From: Nannocystis bainbridge
Lineage (GTDB): Bacteria > Myxococcota_A > Polyangia > Nannocystales > Nannocystaceae
Direction of reading: 5' to 3'
DNA length: 64,000 nucleotides
Assembly: GCF_028368995.1 (NCBI RefSeq)
Contig: NZ_JAQNDL010000001.1
Location: forward strand, 558,001 to 622,000
Shown here: positions 19,670 through 28,732 of the stretch, piece after piece
Position numbering within the stretch: the stretch's first letter is position 1
Layout of the letters: each line of letters begins with the position of its first letter
The notes under the pieces: generated by a model
What the model saw: the letters and a program-made list of their open reading frames with translations, nothing else
What the model was told of the DNA's origin: nothing
Database searches by the model: none
Position numbers and translations under genes: made by a program

Positions 19670-20796
19670 GATTCGAGGTTCATGGGACGGTTCGCCGGTC
19701 GATGCAACCACGGCAGTACGATCATTGGCGCGTGCGGGGCCATCGCCGAGTACGCGGCGACGACGTCGAGCGCGACGGCGGCGGTGCTGGCCCGATTGGT
19801 GAGGATGATCATCGCCCCGCCGAAGCCCCCGCCGGTGATGCGGGCGCCCAGGACGGCAGGGTGGCGATGGGCCAGCTCGACGAGCAGGTCGATCGCCGGG
19901 ACCGAGACCTCGAAGTCGTCGCGCAGCGATCGGTGCGACGCGTCGAAGATCCGCCCCAGCGCGGGCAGGTCCCCGCCCGTCAGCGCCGTGGTCGCGGCGA
20001 GCACCCGCAGGTTCTCGTGCACGACATGGCGGGCGCGGCGCCGCAGCGGCTCGGGCAGCTCGTCGATGCGCGGGTCGCCGGCCTCGACGTCGCGCAGCTG
20101 CGGGACCCCGAGCAAGGCCGCGGCCCGATCACACTCGGCGCGGCGCGTCCGATAGTCGCCGGTCGCGTGATCGTGGGCGACGCCCGAATCGATCACGACC
20201 AGCCCGAGGTCTGGCGGCAGGGCGATGCGCTCGACGACCCGCGAGCGGGTGTCGACGAACAAAGCGGAGCCCTCGTCGCCCTTGCTGCAGACCAGCGGAT
20301 CCATGATGCCGACCGGCGCGCCGACGAATTCGGTCTCGGCGCGGTGGGCCAGCGCGGCCAGCAGGTCGTCGTCGTAGGTCAGCGAGAAGGCGCGCCGGAG
20401 GCCGCGCAGCAGCGCCACCTCGAGGGCGGCGCTGGACGACAGGCCGCCGCCGACGGGCACGTCGGAGTCGACGTAGAGATCGAAGCCGGAGAGGGACCGA
20501 TCCGTCGCCGCGAGGGTGGCGGTGATCGCCTGCACGTAGTCGATCCATTCGCCGGAGCGGCGCTCGGCGCCGAGCTCGTACTCGCGGATGCCGGGCCGCT
20601 GGGCGCTGGTGGCCCGCACGCGCCGATCGGGCCGGAGCGCCAATTGCACGTAGGTCCGCTGCGGCAAGGCCGTCGGCAGCACATAGCCGCCGTTGTAATC
20701 GGTGTGGTCGCCGATCAGGTTGACGCGGCCCGGCGCGCTGGCGCCGAGATCGCTGGGGCGACCGAAGAGCTCGGTGAAGGCGTCGCGCTCAGTCAT
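19666..20796 (-). CDS. galK: Galactokinase
   Basis: This 376-residue GHMP-family kinase phosphorylates galactose with ATP to galactose-1-phosphate. The galactokinase signature GRVNLIGDHTDYNGGYVLP is near residue 25. The ATP-binding PVGGGLSSSAALEVALL is near residue 113, and the third GHMP motif GARITGGGFGGAMI is near the end. It overlaps galT by eight bases at its start and the glycosyltransferase by four bases at its end, within a single operon. Confidence 0.96.
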   Translation of the reverse strand: MTERDAFTELFGRPSDLGASAPGRVNLIGDHTDYNGGYVLPTALPQRTYVQLALRPDRRVRATSAQRPGIREYELGAERRSGEWIDYVQAITATLAATDRSLSGFDLYVDSDVPVGGGLSSSAALEVALLRGLRRAFSLTYDDDLLAALAHRAETEFVGAPVGIMDPLVCSKGDEGSALFVDTRSRVVERIALPPDLGLVVIDSGVAHDHATGDYRTRRAECDRAAALLGVPQLRDVEAGDPRIDELPEPLRRRARHVVHENLRVLAATTALTGGDLPALGRIFDASHRSLRDDFEVSVPAIDLLVELAHRHPAVLGARITGGGFGGAMIILTNRASTAAVALDVVAAYSAMAPHAPMIVLPWLHRPANRPMNLES

Positions 20797-21871
20797 CGAT
20801 CTTCACCTCGACGGCGCGCAGCTCGGCGGCCTTCTGCTCCGGCAAGGTCTCGGCGGTGAACACCCCCGCCCCGACCTCCGTGCCCGCCAGGTACTTGAGC
20901 CGCCCGGGCATGCGATACGGCGGGTAGAACTCGATGCGCAGGTGGGCCTCGGGGTGCGTCTGGCCGTCGCTCGGGGCCTGGTAGCAGGCCATCACGTACG
21001 GGAAGCTGCGCGCCCACAGGCCGTCGTACTTGAGCAGCGTGGTCTTGAGCGCGCGCGCCAGGTCCTTGCGGGTCTCGCCGTCGAGCGCGGGCAAGGAGGG
21101 GCACGCGACCCTGGGCGTGACCCACACCTCGTAGGCATAGCGGGCGCACACGGGCACGAACGCGACGGCGCGTGGGCCGTGGTAGAGGAGGCGCTCGGCG
21201 GCGGCGATCTCGGCGTGCACGAGCTCGAGCGCGAGGTTGCGGCCGCAGCGGGCGAAGTACTGCTCCTGGTTGGCGAGCATGCGCGCGGGGATCGGCGGGA
21301 CGAACGGATAGGCGTAGATCTGGCCGTGCGGGTGATGCAGGGTGACGCCGACCTCGACGCCGCGGTTCTCGAACGGGAACACGTAGGCGATGTCGTCGCG
21401 CCGCCCGAGCGCGGCGGTGCGGTCGGCCCAGACCTCGAGGATCAGCTCGATCTGCGCCAGCGGCAGGGTGCCCAGCGATTGCGTGGGGTCGCGCGAGAAC
21501 ACCACGACCTCGCAAGCGCCGATCCCGGGGCCGGTGTCGACGATCGTCTTCGGCGGCGCGGGGGCGGTGGCCGCCAGCGCGGGATAGAGGTTGTCGAACA
21601 CTGCGACGTCCCACGGGCAGCCGGGGACCTCGGTCGGATGCGCCGGGTCGGAGGTCGGCAGCAGCGGGTTGTACTCGGGCGGCGGCAAGAACGTGCGGGT
21701 CTGGCGATGGGCGGCGTAGACGACCCACTCGCCGCGCAGCGGGTGCCAGCGCAGGTGGGAGCCGCCCTCGCCGCCGCGCGGACCCTCGAGCCGGCATTCG
21801 TCCGGCACCGCCGAATGGCCATAGAGGTGGAGCTCGCGCCCGTCCGGCTTGACGAAGCTGCGCTTGAACAC
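20789..21871 (-). CDS. galT: Galactose-1-phosphate uridylyltransferase
   Basis: This 360-residue HIT-superfamily enzyme swaps UMP between UDP-glucose and galactose-1-phosphate. The active-site His lies in [16 protein letters not shown], the H-P-H-G-Q motif. Other family features are [31 protein letters not shown] and [15 protein letters not shown]. It starts one base after the GH2 gene ends and overlaps galK, so the three genes are translated as a unit. Confidence 0.95.
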   Translation of the reverse strand: MFKRSFVKPDGRELHLYGHSAVPDECRLEGPRGGEGGSHLRWHPLRGEWVVYAAHRQTRTFLPPPEYNPLLPTSDPAHPTEVPGCPWDVAVFDNLYPALAATAPAPPKTIVDTGPGIGACEVVVFSRDPTQSLGTLPLAQIELILEVWADRTAALGRRDDIAYVFPFENRGVEVGVTLHHPHGQIYAYPFVPPIPARMLANQEQYFARCGRNLALELVHAEIAAAERLLYHGPRAVAFVPVCARYAYEVWVTPRVACPSLPALDGETRKDLARALKTTLLKYDGLWARSFPYVMACYQAPSDGQTHPEAHLRIEFYPPYRMPGRLKYLAGTEVGAGVFTAETLPEQKAAELRAVEVKIDD

Positions 21872-21872
21872 G

Positions 21873-23711
21873 CTACACCTCCTGCCCCTGGCGCCCGTGG
21901 TCGTCGTGCGGGGTCGGCGGCCCGAGGCCGTTCAGCGCGGCGATCCGCTCGATCGGGAGCTTCGGCGTGCGGTCGGCGTACAGCAGGCCGTTGGCCTCCT
22001 GATAGGTGTCGGCGAACTGCGTATAACAATAGCCGGCGAGGATGTCCTGGGCGCGGACCACCGAGAACAGCGCGTGCAGCCGGCGCTCGAGGTCGGCCGC
22101 GTCGTCGCTGCGGCTGTAGCCCCAGGTGCTGCGGCGGTCAGGCGAGCAGGCGATGCCGCCGAACTCCGACAGGACCACCGGATGGTTGAACTCCTGGAAG
22201 TTGCCGAGCACCAGCTCGCGGCCGCCGAAGCGCTCGCGCTCGCACAGGTTGTGGCGCACGTTGGGCGCCTGGTAGCGCGACAGCATGCGCTCCGGGTCGA
22301 CCTCGTAGTCGTGGATGCCGACGATGTCCGTGGCGACGCTCTCCCACCCGTCGTTGCCGACGACCGGGCGGTTGGGGTCGAGGGTCTTCGTCAGGTGGTA
22401 CAGGGCGGTGACGTAGTGCCGCTCGGACGGGTTGTCCGGCAGGTTGGGGACCCCCCACGACTCGTTGAAGGGGACCCACGCGACGACGCACGGGTGGCTG
22501 CTGTCGCGCTCCAGCACCTGCATCCACTCCTGGGTGAGCGCCTGCACCGAGCGGCGGGTGAAGCGATAGGCGCTCGGCATCTCCTCCCATACGAGCAGGC
22601 CCAGGCGATCGGCCCAATAGAGGTAGCGCGGGTCCTCGATCTTCTGGTGCTTGCGGACCGCGTTGAAGCCCATGGCCAGCGCGAGCTCGACGTCGCGGCG
22701 CAAGGCCGCCTCGTCCGGGGCGGTGAGCCCGGTCTCCGGCCAATAACCCTGGTCGAGCACCATGCGCAGGCGGATCGGGCGGCCGTTGAGCAAGATCTGG
22801 TCGCGGTGCACGCCGATCGTGCGCAGCGCGGTGTAGCTGCGCACGGCGTCGACGACGGCGCCGCCGGGGCCGATCAGATCGACCTCCGCCTCGATGAGGT
22901 TGGGCGCCTCCGGGCACCACAGCAGCTCGTTGCGCGCGTCGTCGATGCCGGGATCCGACAGCGGGATCCGGCGGTGGATCTCGTGGTGCTGGCACTGGTA
23001 GCGATCCTCGACGAGCAGACAGTCGCCCGAGAACAGCCGCAGGCGCAGGCTGTAATCCGGGCTGACGACGCCGACGATCGTGCTGCTGAAGCCGATCTCC
23101 CAGCGGAACAGGTTCGAGGTCCAGCGCAGGTGCGCCAGGTGGACGGCGGGGACCCGCTCGATCCACACCGATTGCCAGATCCCCGTGGTGCGCTGATACC
23201 AGATCGAGTGCGGCACCTCCTGCCAGTCCTGCTTGCCGCGCGGCTTGGCGAGGTCGTGCGGATCGTCGAGGGCGCACACGACGACCTCGATCGGCTTCCT
23301 GGCGCCGCCGAGCCGGGTCACCTCGACCGAGAACGGGGTGTAGCCGCCGACGTGGGTCGCGACCTCGGCGCCGTCGATCCACACCGTGGCAGCGTAGTCG
23401 ACCGCGCCGAAGCGGAGAAACAGCAGCTCGCCGGCGGCCGCGGCCGGGAGGGTCACCTTGCGGCGGTACCAGCAGGCGGCGTAATAGCCGTGCTCACCGA
23501 CGCCGCTGCGCTCGGTCTCCGGAGCGAACGGGACCTGGATCGTTCGGTTCCAGGCGACCTCCCGCGGGTGCCGCCAGCGCGCCTCACGATCGAGCGCGAA
23601 GTCCCAGGCGCCGTCGAGGCTGGCCCAGGTGTCGTCGCCCCGGCGCAGCATCGGCCGCAGATAGCCGGGGCGCGACGGGGCCACGGCGCTGTTGGAAGAG
23701 GGTCGGGTCAT
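21873..23711 (-). CDS. Glycoside hydrolase family 2 (beta-galactosidase/glucuronidase type)
   Basis: This 612-residue protein has the GH2 order: a sugar-binding jelly roll (WASLDGAWDFALD, IQVPFAPETERSGVG, YYAACWYRRKVTLP), an immunoglobulin-like middle, and a TIM barrel. The barrel carries the acid/base Glu in WVPFNESWGVPNL and the nucleophile Glu in PVVLSEFGGIA. It is shorter than LacZ and resembles the compact bacterial GH2 group. No signal peptide is seen. In this operon it most likely releases galactose from a beta-galactoside inside the cell, feeding GalK. Beta-glucuronidase activity is an alternative. Confidence 0.92.
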   Translation of the reverse strand: MTRPSSNSAVAPSRPGYLRPMLRRGDDTWASLDGAWDFALDREARWRHPREVAWNRTIQVPFAPETERSGVGEHGYYAACWYRRKVTLPAAAAGELLFLRFGAVDYAATVWIDGAEVATHVGGYTPFSVEVTRLGGARKPIEVVVCALDDPHDLAKPRGKQDWQEVPHSIWYQRTTGIWQSVWIERVPAVHLAHLRWTSNLFRWEIGFSSTIVGVVSPDYSLRLRLFSGDCLLVEDRYQCQHHEIHRRIPLSDPGIDDARNELLWCPEAPNLIEAEVDLIGPGGAVVDAVRSYTALRTIGVHRDQILLNGRPIRLRMVLDQGYWPETGLTAPDEAALRRDVELALAMGFNAVRKHQKIEDPRYLYWADRLGLLVWEEMPSAYRFTRRSVQALTQEWMQVLERDSSHPCVVAWVPFNESWGVPNLPDNPSERHYVTALYHLTKTLDPNRPVVGNDGWESVATDIVGIHDYEVDPERMLSRYQAPNVRHNLCERERFGGRELVLGNFQEFNHPVVLSEFGGIACSPDRRSTWGYSRSDDAADLERRLHALFSVVRAQDILAGYCYTQFADTYQEANGLLYADRTPKLPIERIAALNGLGPPTPHDDHGRQGQEV

Positions 23712-23736
23712 ACGCGCCGCTGGGTTGTCGCCGCTG

Positions 23737-25008
23737 TCAATCGCCGTCCGGCCGGCCCAGCGCGCCGGGGTGGCGCTCGCACACCACGGCCAGCGCGGCC
23801 TCGGCGGCGCGCAGGGTGCGATCGATGTCGTCGTCGGTATGGGCGGCGCTGACGAACCAGAGGTGACGCGGGTGCAGCAAGATCCCGCGCTGGACCATCT
23901 CGGTGTAAAAAGTCGCCGCGACGGCGTCGCGCACCCGCAGATCGGCGTGGGTGAACCGCAGGAACGGCATCGGCGGCAGCGGCTCGCCGTAGGCCAGAGC
24001 CGGCACGCCGGCGCGGTCGACGGCCGCCTGCAGGCCGGCGATGAGGCGCTCGCCTAGCCGCCACACGTGATCGGTGACGGCGTAGCGATCGAGCACATCG
24101 AGGGTGGCGAGCGCCGCCGCGATGCCGGTGGTCTCGCCGTGGTAGGTCGCCGACATGTGGAGCTCGGCGCCGTGCCGCATGACCTCGCGCCGCCCGACCA
24201 CCGCGGCGACCGGCCAGCCGTTGCCGAGCGCCTTGCTGAGCGTGGTGAGGTCGGGCACGACGCCGGCCCACTGCTGAAACGAGCCCGGGCGGATGCGCAG
24301 GCCGGTCTTGATCTCGTCGAGGATGAAGACGGCCCCGTGCTCACGCGCGTGCTCGGCGAACAGCCGCGCGAGCTCGGGCCGCGACGCGGGCATCATCTCC
24401 GGCGCGAGGATCACCGCCGCGACCTCGCCCGGGTGCGCGCGCAGCAGCTCGCGCAGCGACTCGGGCTCGTCGGGGCGGAACTCGAGCACCTGCCTCTCGA
24501 GCCCGTCGGGCACGAAATCGGCGAGCGGCAGGCACCAATCGTGCCACCCGTGATAACCACAGCGGGCCACGCGACGCCGACCGGTGGCCCGTCGCGCCAG
24601 CCGCAGCGCCGCCGTGGTCGCGTCGGAGCCGGTCTTGAAGAACGCCCCCATGTCGGCGCCAGGCAGGCGCGCGACCAGCCGCTCGACGAAGCGCAGGTGC
24701 AGCGGGTGATTCAGGGTCAGCAGGTTGCCGCGCCGCGCCTGCTCGAAGGCCGCGCGGTCGACCTCCTCGTGGGCGTAGCCGAGCAGCAGCGGGCCGAAGG
24801 CCATCACGTAGTCGATGTATTCGTGGCCGTCGACGTCCCACACGCGACAGCCGGCGCCGCGCGCGAAGTACATCGGCGAATCGGCGGGGGTCACGAGCGG
24901 CCGCCCGGAGAGGTGATAGCCGCCGGGGATCAGCGTGCGCGCGCGCTGCAGCAGCTCCTGCGAGGCGAGGAACGAACGCGCCGGCGGTGTGAGGCCCTGC
25001 TGGTCCAC
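23737..25008 (-). CDS. Class III aminotransferase (glutamate-1-semialdehyde aminomutase-like)
   Basis: This 423-residue PLP enzyme has PGGYHLSGRPLVTP at the start, then FFKTGSDATTAALRLARRATGRR. ILDEIKTGLRI carries the Asp that binds the pyridine nitrogen, and LTTLSKALGNGWP the PLP Lys. The pattern is that of glutamate-1-semialdehyde 2,1-aminomutase relatives used in secondary and sugar pathways rather than in haem synthesis. It starts with GTG, is the first gene of the gal operon and lies 25 bases before the GH2 gene. Its role here is unclear; amino-sugar or decoration chemistry of a glycan is possible. Confidence 0.85.
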   Translation of the reverse strand: MDQQGLTPPARSFLASQELLQRARTLIPGGYHLSGRPLVTPADSPMYFARGAGCRVWDVDGHEYIDYVMAFGPLLLGYAHEEVDRAAFEQARRGNLLTLNHPLHLRFVERLVARLPGADMGAFFKTGSDATTAALRLARRATGRRRVARCGYHGWHDWCLPLADFVPDGLERQVLEFRPDEPESLRELLRAHPGEVAAVILAPEMMPASRPELARLFAEHAREHGAVFILDEIKTGLRIRPGSFQQWAGVVPDLTTLSKALGNGWPVAAVVGRREVMRHGAELHMSATYHGETTGIAAALATLDVLDRYAVTDHVWRLGERLIAGLQAAVDRAGVPALAYGEPLPPMPFLRFTHADLRVRDAVAATFYTEMVQRGILLHPRHLWFVSAAHTDDDIDRTLRAAEAALAVVCERHPGALGRPDGD

Positions 25009-25238
25009 GCCCGGGGTGTGCCGCGGAGCGCGGTTCCGTCCACCCGCGGCGGCGTAGACGGGCGAATGCGCGGTCCCTGGCCGGGATGTGCGGCGGACCC
25101 CTCCGGACTTGCGGGCCCGCCGCCGCCTCGCGGGTGCTGTGATTCGCGGGCGAGCGCTCGAGCGACGCCCAGCGGCCCGGGCCGCTCGTGCGATTCACCC
25201 GCCGCGGCCGCGCCGGCGGCCACACCTCTGTGCGGCGC

Positions 25239-26318
25239 TCAGAAGCGAATCATCAGCCCGTCCGTCGTCACCGCGATCCGCCGCTGGCCGACCGCGCGAC
25301 GACGCAGCCCGTAGTGGGCCGCCACCACCCCGAGCACGGCGAACGGCAGCGCCACGGCGAAGCCGATCAGGCTGCTCGTGCGCGCGTGCCTGGCCGCGTC
25401 CTCGCGCTCGAAGCGGGTCGGGTACGGCCGCTTGCCCGACTCGATCGCGTCGCCGCGGGCGATGAAGAAGAAACCGACGCCGAGCCCCGCCAGGGCCCCC
25501 ACCCCCGCCGCGCCGGCGACCGCGAGGTAACGACCGCTGGATTGCTGGACCTCGCGGCGCCACCCGTCCTCGCGCGCCTCGTCGGCCTCGCCGAGCTTGA
25601 CCTGCCGGGCGGCGCTGGCGGCCACGCCCTGCTGCGCGCGCTCGAGGTCGGCCTCGGCCGCGTCCACCGCCTGCGCCGCGGCGGTCGCCTCGCCGCGCAG
25701 CTTCACCACGGCGGGATCGATCGAGCTGTCCTTTTGGCCAGGTGTGGGCTTTGTCCCCGCCGGCACCGGGACCCACGGATCGGCGAGGCCCTCGTCGCGC
25801 AGCGCCGCCTCGACCGTGTCCCTGGCCGCCGCGCGCGGCTGGTCGCGCAAGGCTGTCTCGTGGTGCGTGCGGCGCAGCTTCAGCGCCGCCTTGCGGCACG
25901 GCTCGAGCCCGGCGAGCGCGGCGTCACGCGCAGGCTCGGACACGTAGGCGCCGAGCAGGCGCCGCAGCGCGGTCAGGCGCCCTGGTGCGAGGGTGCAGCC
26001 GACCGCGCCTGCGCGGGCCTCGGCGATCGCCGCCGTGTAGCGCTCGCCGTCGCCCTGCTGCGTCTCGGCGTCGGCGTCGGCCTCGCTCTCGGCGGCCCGC
26101 AACGCCTTTGCCGCCGCGACCTCGGCCTCCCTGGCCTTTTGGACAGCTTCGTGGGCCTGCCACTCGGCGGCCCGCAGCGCGCGGCCGGTCGCCTCCTCCT
26201 CGGCGTGCGCCTGCACGTCCTTGCCGGGCGGCGCCGGGGGGGCGAGGCGACACGCGCCGGCCGCGAGGGCCAGCGCCACCAGATGGGCTGAAATCGTGAG
26301 ACGTCGAGGGCGAGGCAT
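25239..26318 (-). CDS. Hypothetical lipoprotein-like protein with coiled coil and two C-terminal helices
   Basis: This 359-residue protein begins with a signal-like segment ending LALAAGAC, a possible lipobox. A long Ala/Glu/Arg-rich stretch follows (residues about 25-215) that should form alpha-helical coiled coil, with repeated AAE and ALRAAE patterns. Two membrane helices near 230-320 (YLAVAGAAGVGALAGLGVGFFFIA and LIGFAVALPFAVLGVVAAHYGL) come before a short tail ending MIRF. This layout is common among uncharacterised myxobacterial envelope proteins next to TPR/PEGA proteins. Its function is not known. I chose MPRPRRL because the codons before it lack any signal. Confidence 0.6.
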   Translation of the reverse strand: MPRPRRLTISAHLVALALAAGACRLAPPAPPGKDVQAHAEEEATGRALRAAEWQAHEAVQKAREAEVAAAKALRAAESEADADAETQQGDGERYTAAIAEARAGAVGCTLAPGRLTALRRLLGAYVSEPARDAALAGLEPCRKAALKLRRTHHETALRDQPRAAARDTVEAALRDEGLADPWVPVPAGTKPTPGQKDSSIDPAVVKLRGEATAAAQAVDAAEADLERAQQGVAASAARQVKLGEADEAREDGWRREVQQSSGRYLAVAGAAGVGALAGLGVGFFFIARGDAIESGKRPYPTRFEREDAARHARTSSLIGFAVALPFAVLGVVAAHYGLRRRAVGQRRIAVTTDGLMIRF

Positions 26319-26408
26319 TCGCGGCGGCCGGAGTATTGCCCACTCCGGGGCCCCCCTCAAGCCGCGGGCCGCGTACGCCGGGGCCCGTGTCCCCTGCCCC
26401 GGCGCTCT

Positions 26409-26432
26409 GCGACGCGACGCGCCTCGCGTCGC
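26409..26432 (-). terminator. Likely terminator after the 2OG oxygenase gene
   Basis: Perfect nine-bp arms GCGACGCGA and TCGCGTCGC flank a six-base loop, eight bases beyond the stop codon of the minus-strand oxygenase gene. Confidence 0.5.
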
Positions 26433-26439
26433 GCCCACC

Positions 26440-27435
26440 TCACAGCGCCAGCAGGCCGCGCGCCGCGTCGAGCGCCAGCGGCTGGGCCCCGTAGCTGGCC
26501 GCGCCGACGCCCCAGCGCGCGAAGCCGGCGGGCTCCGGCGCCTCGTCGGTGGCTGCGCCATGGCTCCACCAGCCGGTCACGCTCAATCGCTTGCCGCGCG
26601 CGTACGGCGACACCGGCGTGACCGCGTGCACGGTCTCCGCCGCGACGTTGAACACGATCAGCGTGTTGAATGACGGCACCACCTGCGCGCCGCTCGGGCC
26701 CCACACGAACTGACCGCCCGAGGCCGCGTCCCAGTCGCGGGCGAGGTGCCACACGAACGCGACGGCGCGCGCCAGCTTGTGATCGGCGTGCGGCGCCGCG
26801 AAGTCGCCGGCGACGTAGCGCGTCGCCCCGAGCTCGAGCGGACCGCCGCAGTCGCGGCCCGACAGCGCCGCCGCGAGCTCGCGGCTGGCGGCGGCGCCGA
26901 ACAGCGCGCGGCTGGCCGCGATCGTCGGGCCGGCGGGGTCGGCCTCGTCGAGCACGTGGTGTCGATAATGCGGCGAGCTGCCGAACGCCTCGACGGCGCG
27001 CCAGCGGACGGCGGCGTCGAGGGCCGCGCCGACCCGCTCGGCGAGGTCGCGGCGCAGCGCGTCGCGGATGACCACGGCCCGCCCGGCGGCCAGCTGGGCG
27101 GCGATGTCGTCCTTGCGCGCCAGCGCGGCCGGGTCGAGCGCTTCGACCAGCGACGTCGGCCACGCCGCGGGCGCGACCGCGGGCGTGCGTTCGTCGACCA
27201 GCAACCCCTCGGCGACCAGGCCGGCGACCGTCGCCGCCAGCTCGGCAGGCGAGCCGAACTCGGCGAGCGTCGCGTGGGCCGCGGCGATCGTGCGCGGGCA
27301 GGCGAACGCGGCCAGCGTCTGGAACACCCGCGGCGCCAGCGAGAAGGCGCGCCGACCGACGAGCGCGACGACCGTCGCGTCAGGCCCGGGGCGAAACACG
27401 CACGCGGGCGCGAGGACATAGGACGACTCCGGCAT
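26440..27435 (-). CDS. 2OG-Fe(II) oxygenase with possible peptide-binding N-terminal domain
   Basis: This 331-residue protein has a C-terminal double-stranded beta-helix with the iron ligands H-x-D in FAAPHADHKLAR and the distal His in AAETVHAVTPVS. The 2OG-binding Arg lies in GKRLSVTGWW. Phrases such as WDAASGGQFVWGP and PSFNTLIVFNV are typical of prolyl-hydroxylase-like enzymes. The first 90 residues (FSLAPRVFQTLAAFACPRTIAAAHATL, then VAGLVAEGLLVDE) look like a small winged-helix or PqqD/RRE-like domain of the kind that binds RiPP leader peptides. It is transcribed divergently from the Cys-rich precursor gene, so it may hydroxylate that peptide. ATG at 27435 is chosen over GTG at 27447. Confidence 0.8.
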   Translation of the reverse strand: MPESSYVLAPACVFRPGPDATVVALVGRRAFSLAPRVFQTLAAFACPRTIAAAHATLAEFGSPAELAATVAGLVAEGLLVDERTPAVAPAAWPTSLVEALDPAALARKDDIAAQLAAGRAVVIRDALRRDLAERVGAALDAAVRWRAVEAFGSSPHYRHHVLDEADPAGPTIAASRALFGAAASRELAAALSGRDCGGPLELGATRYVAGDFAAPHADHKLARAVAFVWHLARDWDAASGGQFVWGPSGAQVVPSFNTLIVFNVAAETVHAVTPVSPYARGKRLSVTGWWSHGAATDEAPEPAGFARWGVGAASYGAQPLALDAARGLLAL

Positions 27436-27525
27436 TGGCACCACCACTCAGCGCTCGTACCCGCGGCCGCGCCGTCGCGTCAAGCCGCAGCGCGCTCGAC
27501 CCGTCGCGGGCGAAATGAAGCATGT

Positions 27526-27542
27526 AAAAATCACGGATTTTT
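27526..27542. promoter_or_regulatory. AT-rich inverted repeat in the RiPP promoter region
   Basis: AAAAATC and its exact complement GATTTTT flank three bases. The site lies midway between the divergent oxygenase and precursor genes, in an otherwise GC-rich stretch, so it is a good candidate for an operator. A second, weaker dyad with CTGTC/GACAG arms is at 27567-27581. Confidence 0.45.
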
Positions 27543-27737
27543 CGCTGCGACATCGCCGAGCACGCCCTGTCATCCCGACAGAGGCGCACGCACGGCATGT
27601 CCCGCCGCCACGCATTATCGAACATCCACGCGCACGATCGCCCGGGACCCGGGGACGAGGTGCCACGAATACGGAGCGTGTCCTTGTATTTCGACACAGG
27701 CAGCTCCGCGGACCCGAACACACAGGAGAGAAGCGAC

Positions 27738-27899
27738 ATGAAGGAGACGATTCAAGAGGTCGAGGGCGTGAAGGAGATCGATCCGGCCCACATCCACGAC
27801 CTGTTCCAGCTCGAGACCCTGGCCCCGCCGAGCGAGGCCAACGGCATGAGCTGCTGCGTGATCATCTGCCGGACCTGGACCCCGGGCCAGGCGGGCTGA
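27738..27899 (+). CDS. Putative RiPP precursor peptide
   Basis: This 53-residue peptide has an acidic leader-like N-terminus (MKETIQEVEGVKEIDPAHI, then HDLFQLETLAPP) and a short hydrophobic, Cys-rich C-terminus, NGMSCCVIICRTWTPGQAG. The change in composition near residues 34-36, the vicinal Cys pair and the third Cys fit a leader-plus-core arrangement. AGGAGA at 27724-27729 gives a good ribosome-binding site. Next come a PhyH-like oxygenase, a DUF692/MNIO enzyme and a glycosyltransferase on the same strand, which is the kind of neighbourhood where MNIO enzymes modify Cys or Asp of a peptide. The cleavage site and modifications are not visible. I am fairly sure that it is a real gene and less sure about its core boundary. 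Confidence 0.78.
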   Translation: MKETIQEVEGVKEIDPAHIHDLFQLETLAPPSEANGMSCCVIICRTWTPGQAG

Positions 27900-27925
27900 A
27901 CCAGGGCGCCCGCCACCACCACGCC

Positions 27926-28732
27926 ATGACGATTCCACCGGACAACTTGTCGGAGTATCGCGACCACGGCGCGACGGTGCTGCGCGGCGTCATCCCGGCG
28001 AGCTGGCAAGCCCGCCTGGAGGCGGCGATCGACCGGGTGCTCGCCGCGCCCGGCTCGATCGCCGTCGACTACACCCCGCCGGACCGACCCGGTCGCTTCT
28101 ATAACGATTTCTTCTTGTGGCTGCGCGAGCCCGAGTTCGCCGCGTTCGTGCGCGAGTCGCCGCTGCCCGCGCTGGCCGCGGAGCTGCTCGGCGCGGCGAA
28201 GGTCGGGTTCTTCTTCGACCAGCTGTTCGTCAAGGAGCCGCGCACCCAGGAGAGCATGCCGTGGCATCAAGACCTGCCGTACTGGCCGGTCGCGAGCGAC
28301 GCGCTGGTGACGATGTGGGTGCCGCTCGACGTCGTCACCCGCGAGAGCGGCGCGGTGGTCTACGCCCGCGGCTCGCACCGCTGGGGTCGCGTCGCCAAGC
28401 GCTGGCGGTTCGCCCGCGACGGCGCGACGGCCCCGCCCGAGACGGAGGAGATCCGCGAGGCGTCGTTCATGTACTGGGACCTGCGGCCCGGCGACGTGCT
28501 GGTCCACCACCCGCTGACGGTGCACGCGTCGGGCGGCAACGCGACGCCGGGGACCCGCCGCCGCGCGCTCGCGCTGCGCTACTTCGCCGACGGTTGCGTG
28601 TACCAGCCGCGCGAGGGCGACATCCTGCAGAACCCGCGCGTGCGCGAGCTGCTGCCTGACCTCGCCCTCGTCGCCGGCGAGCCGCTACGCGGCCCGGAAT
28701 TTCCGATCGTGTGGCCCCCGGAGGTCGCGTGA
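27926..28732 (+). CDS. Phytanoyl-CoA dioxygenase (PhyH)-family oxygenase
   Basis: This 268-residue Fe(II)/2-oxoglutarate oxygenase has SEYRDHGATVLRGVIP at the N-terminus, and the H-x-D iron ligands in SMPWHQDLPYWPV. SGAVVYARGSHRWG follows, with the distal His in HHPLTVHASGGN and the co-substrate Arg in RRRALALRYF. PhyH enzymes hydroxylate or otherwise oxidise small molecules, and some act on peptides. It lies 26 bases after the precursor gene. Its last codon overlaps the start of the DUF692 gene (GTGA), so it is translationally coupled to it. A role in tailoring the Cys-rich peptide or a sugar on it is inferred from position. Confidence 0.9.
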   Translation: MTIPPDNLSEYRDHGATVLRGVIPASWQARLEAAIDRVLAAPGSIAVDYTPPDRPGRFYNDFFLWLREPEFAAFVRESPLPALAAELLGAAKVGFFFDQLFVKEPRTQESMPWHQDLPYWPVASDALVTMWVPLDVVTRESGAVVYARGSHRWGRVAKRWRFARDGATAPPETEEIREASFMYWDLRPGDVLVHHPLTVHASGGNATPGTRRRALALRYFADGCVYQPREGDILQNPRVRELLPDLALVAGEPLRGPEFPIVWPPEVA

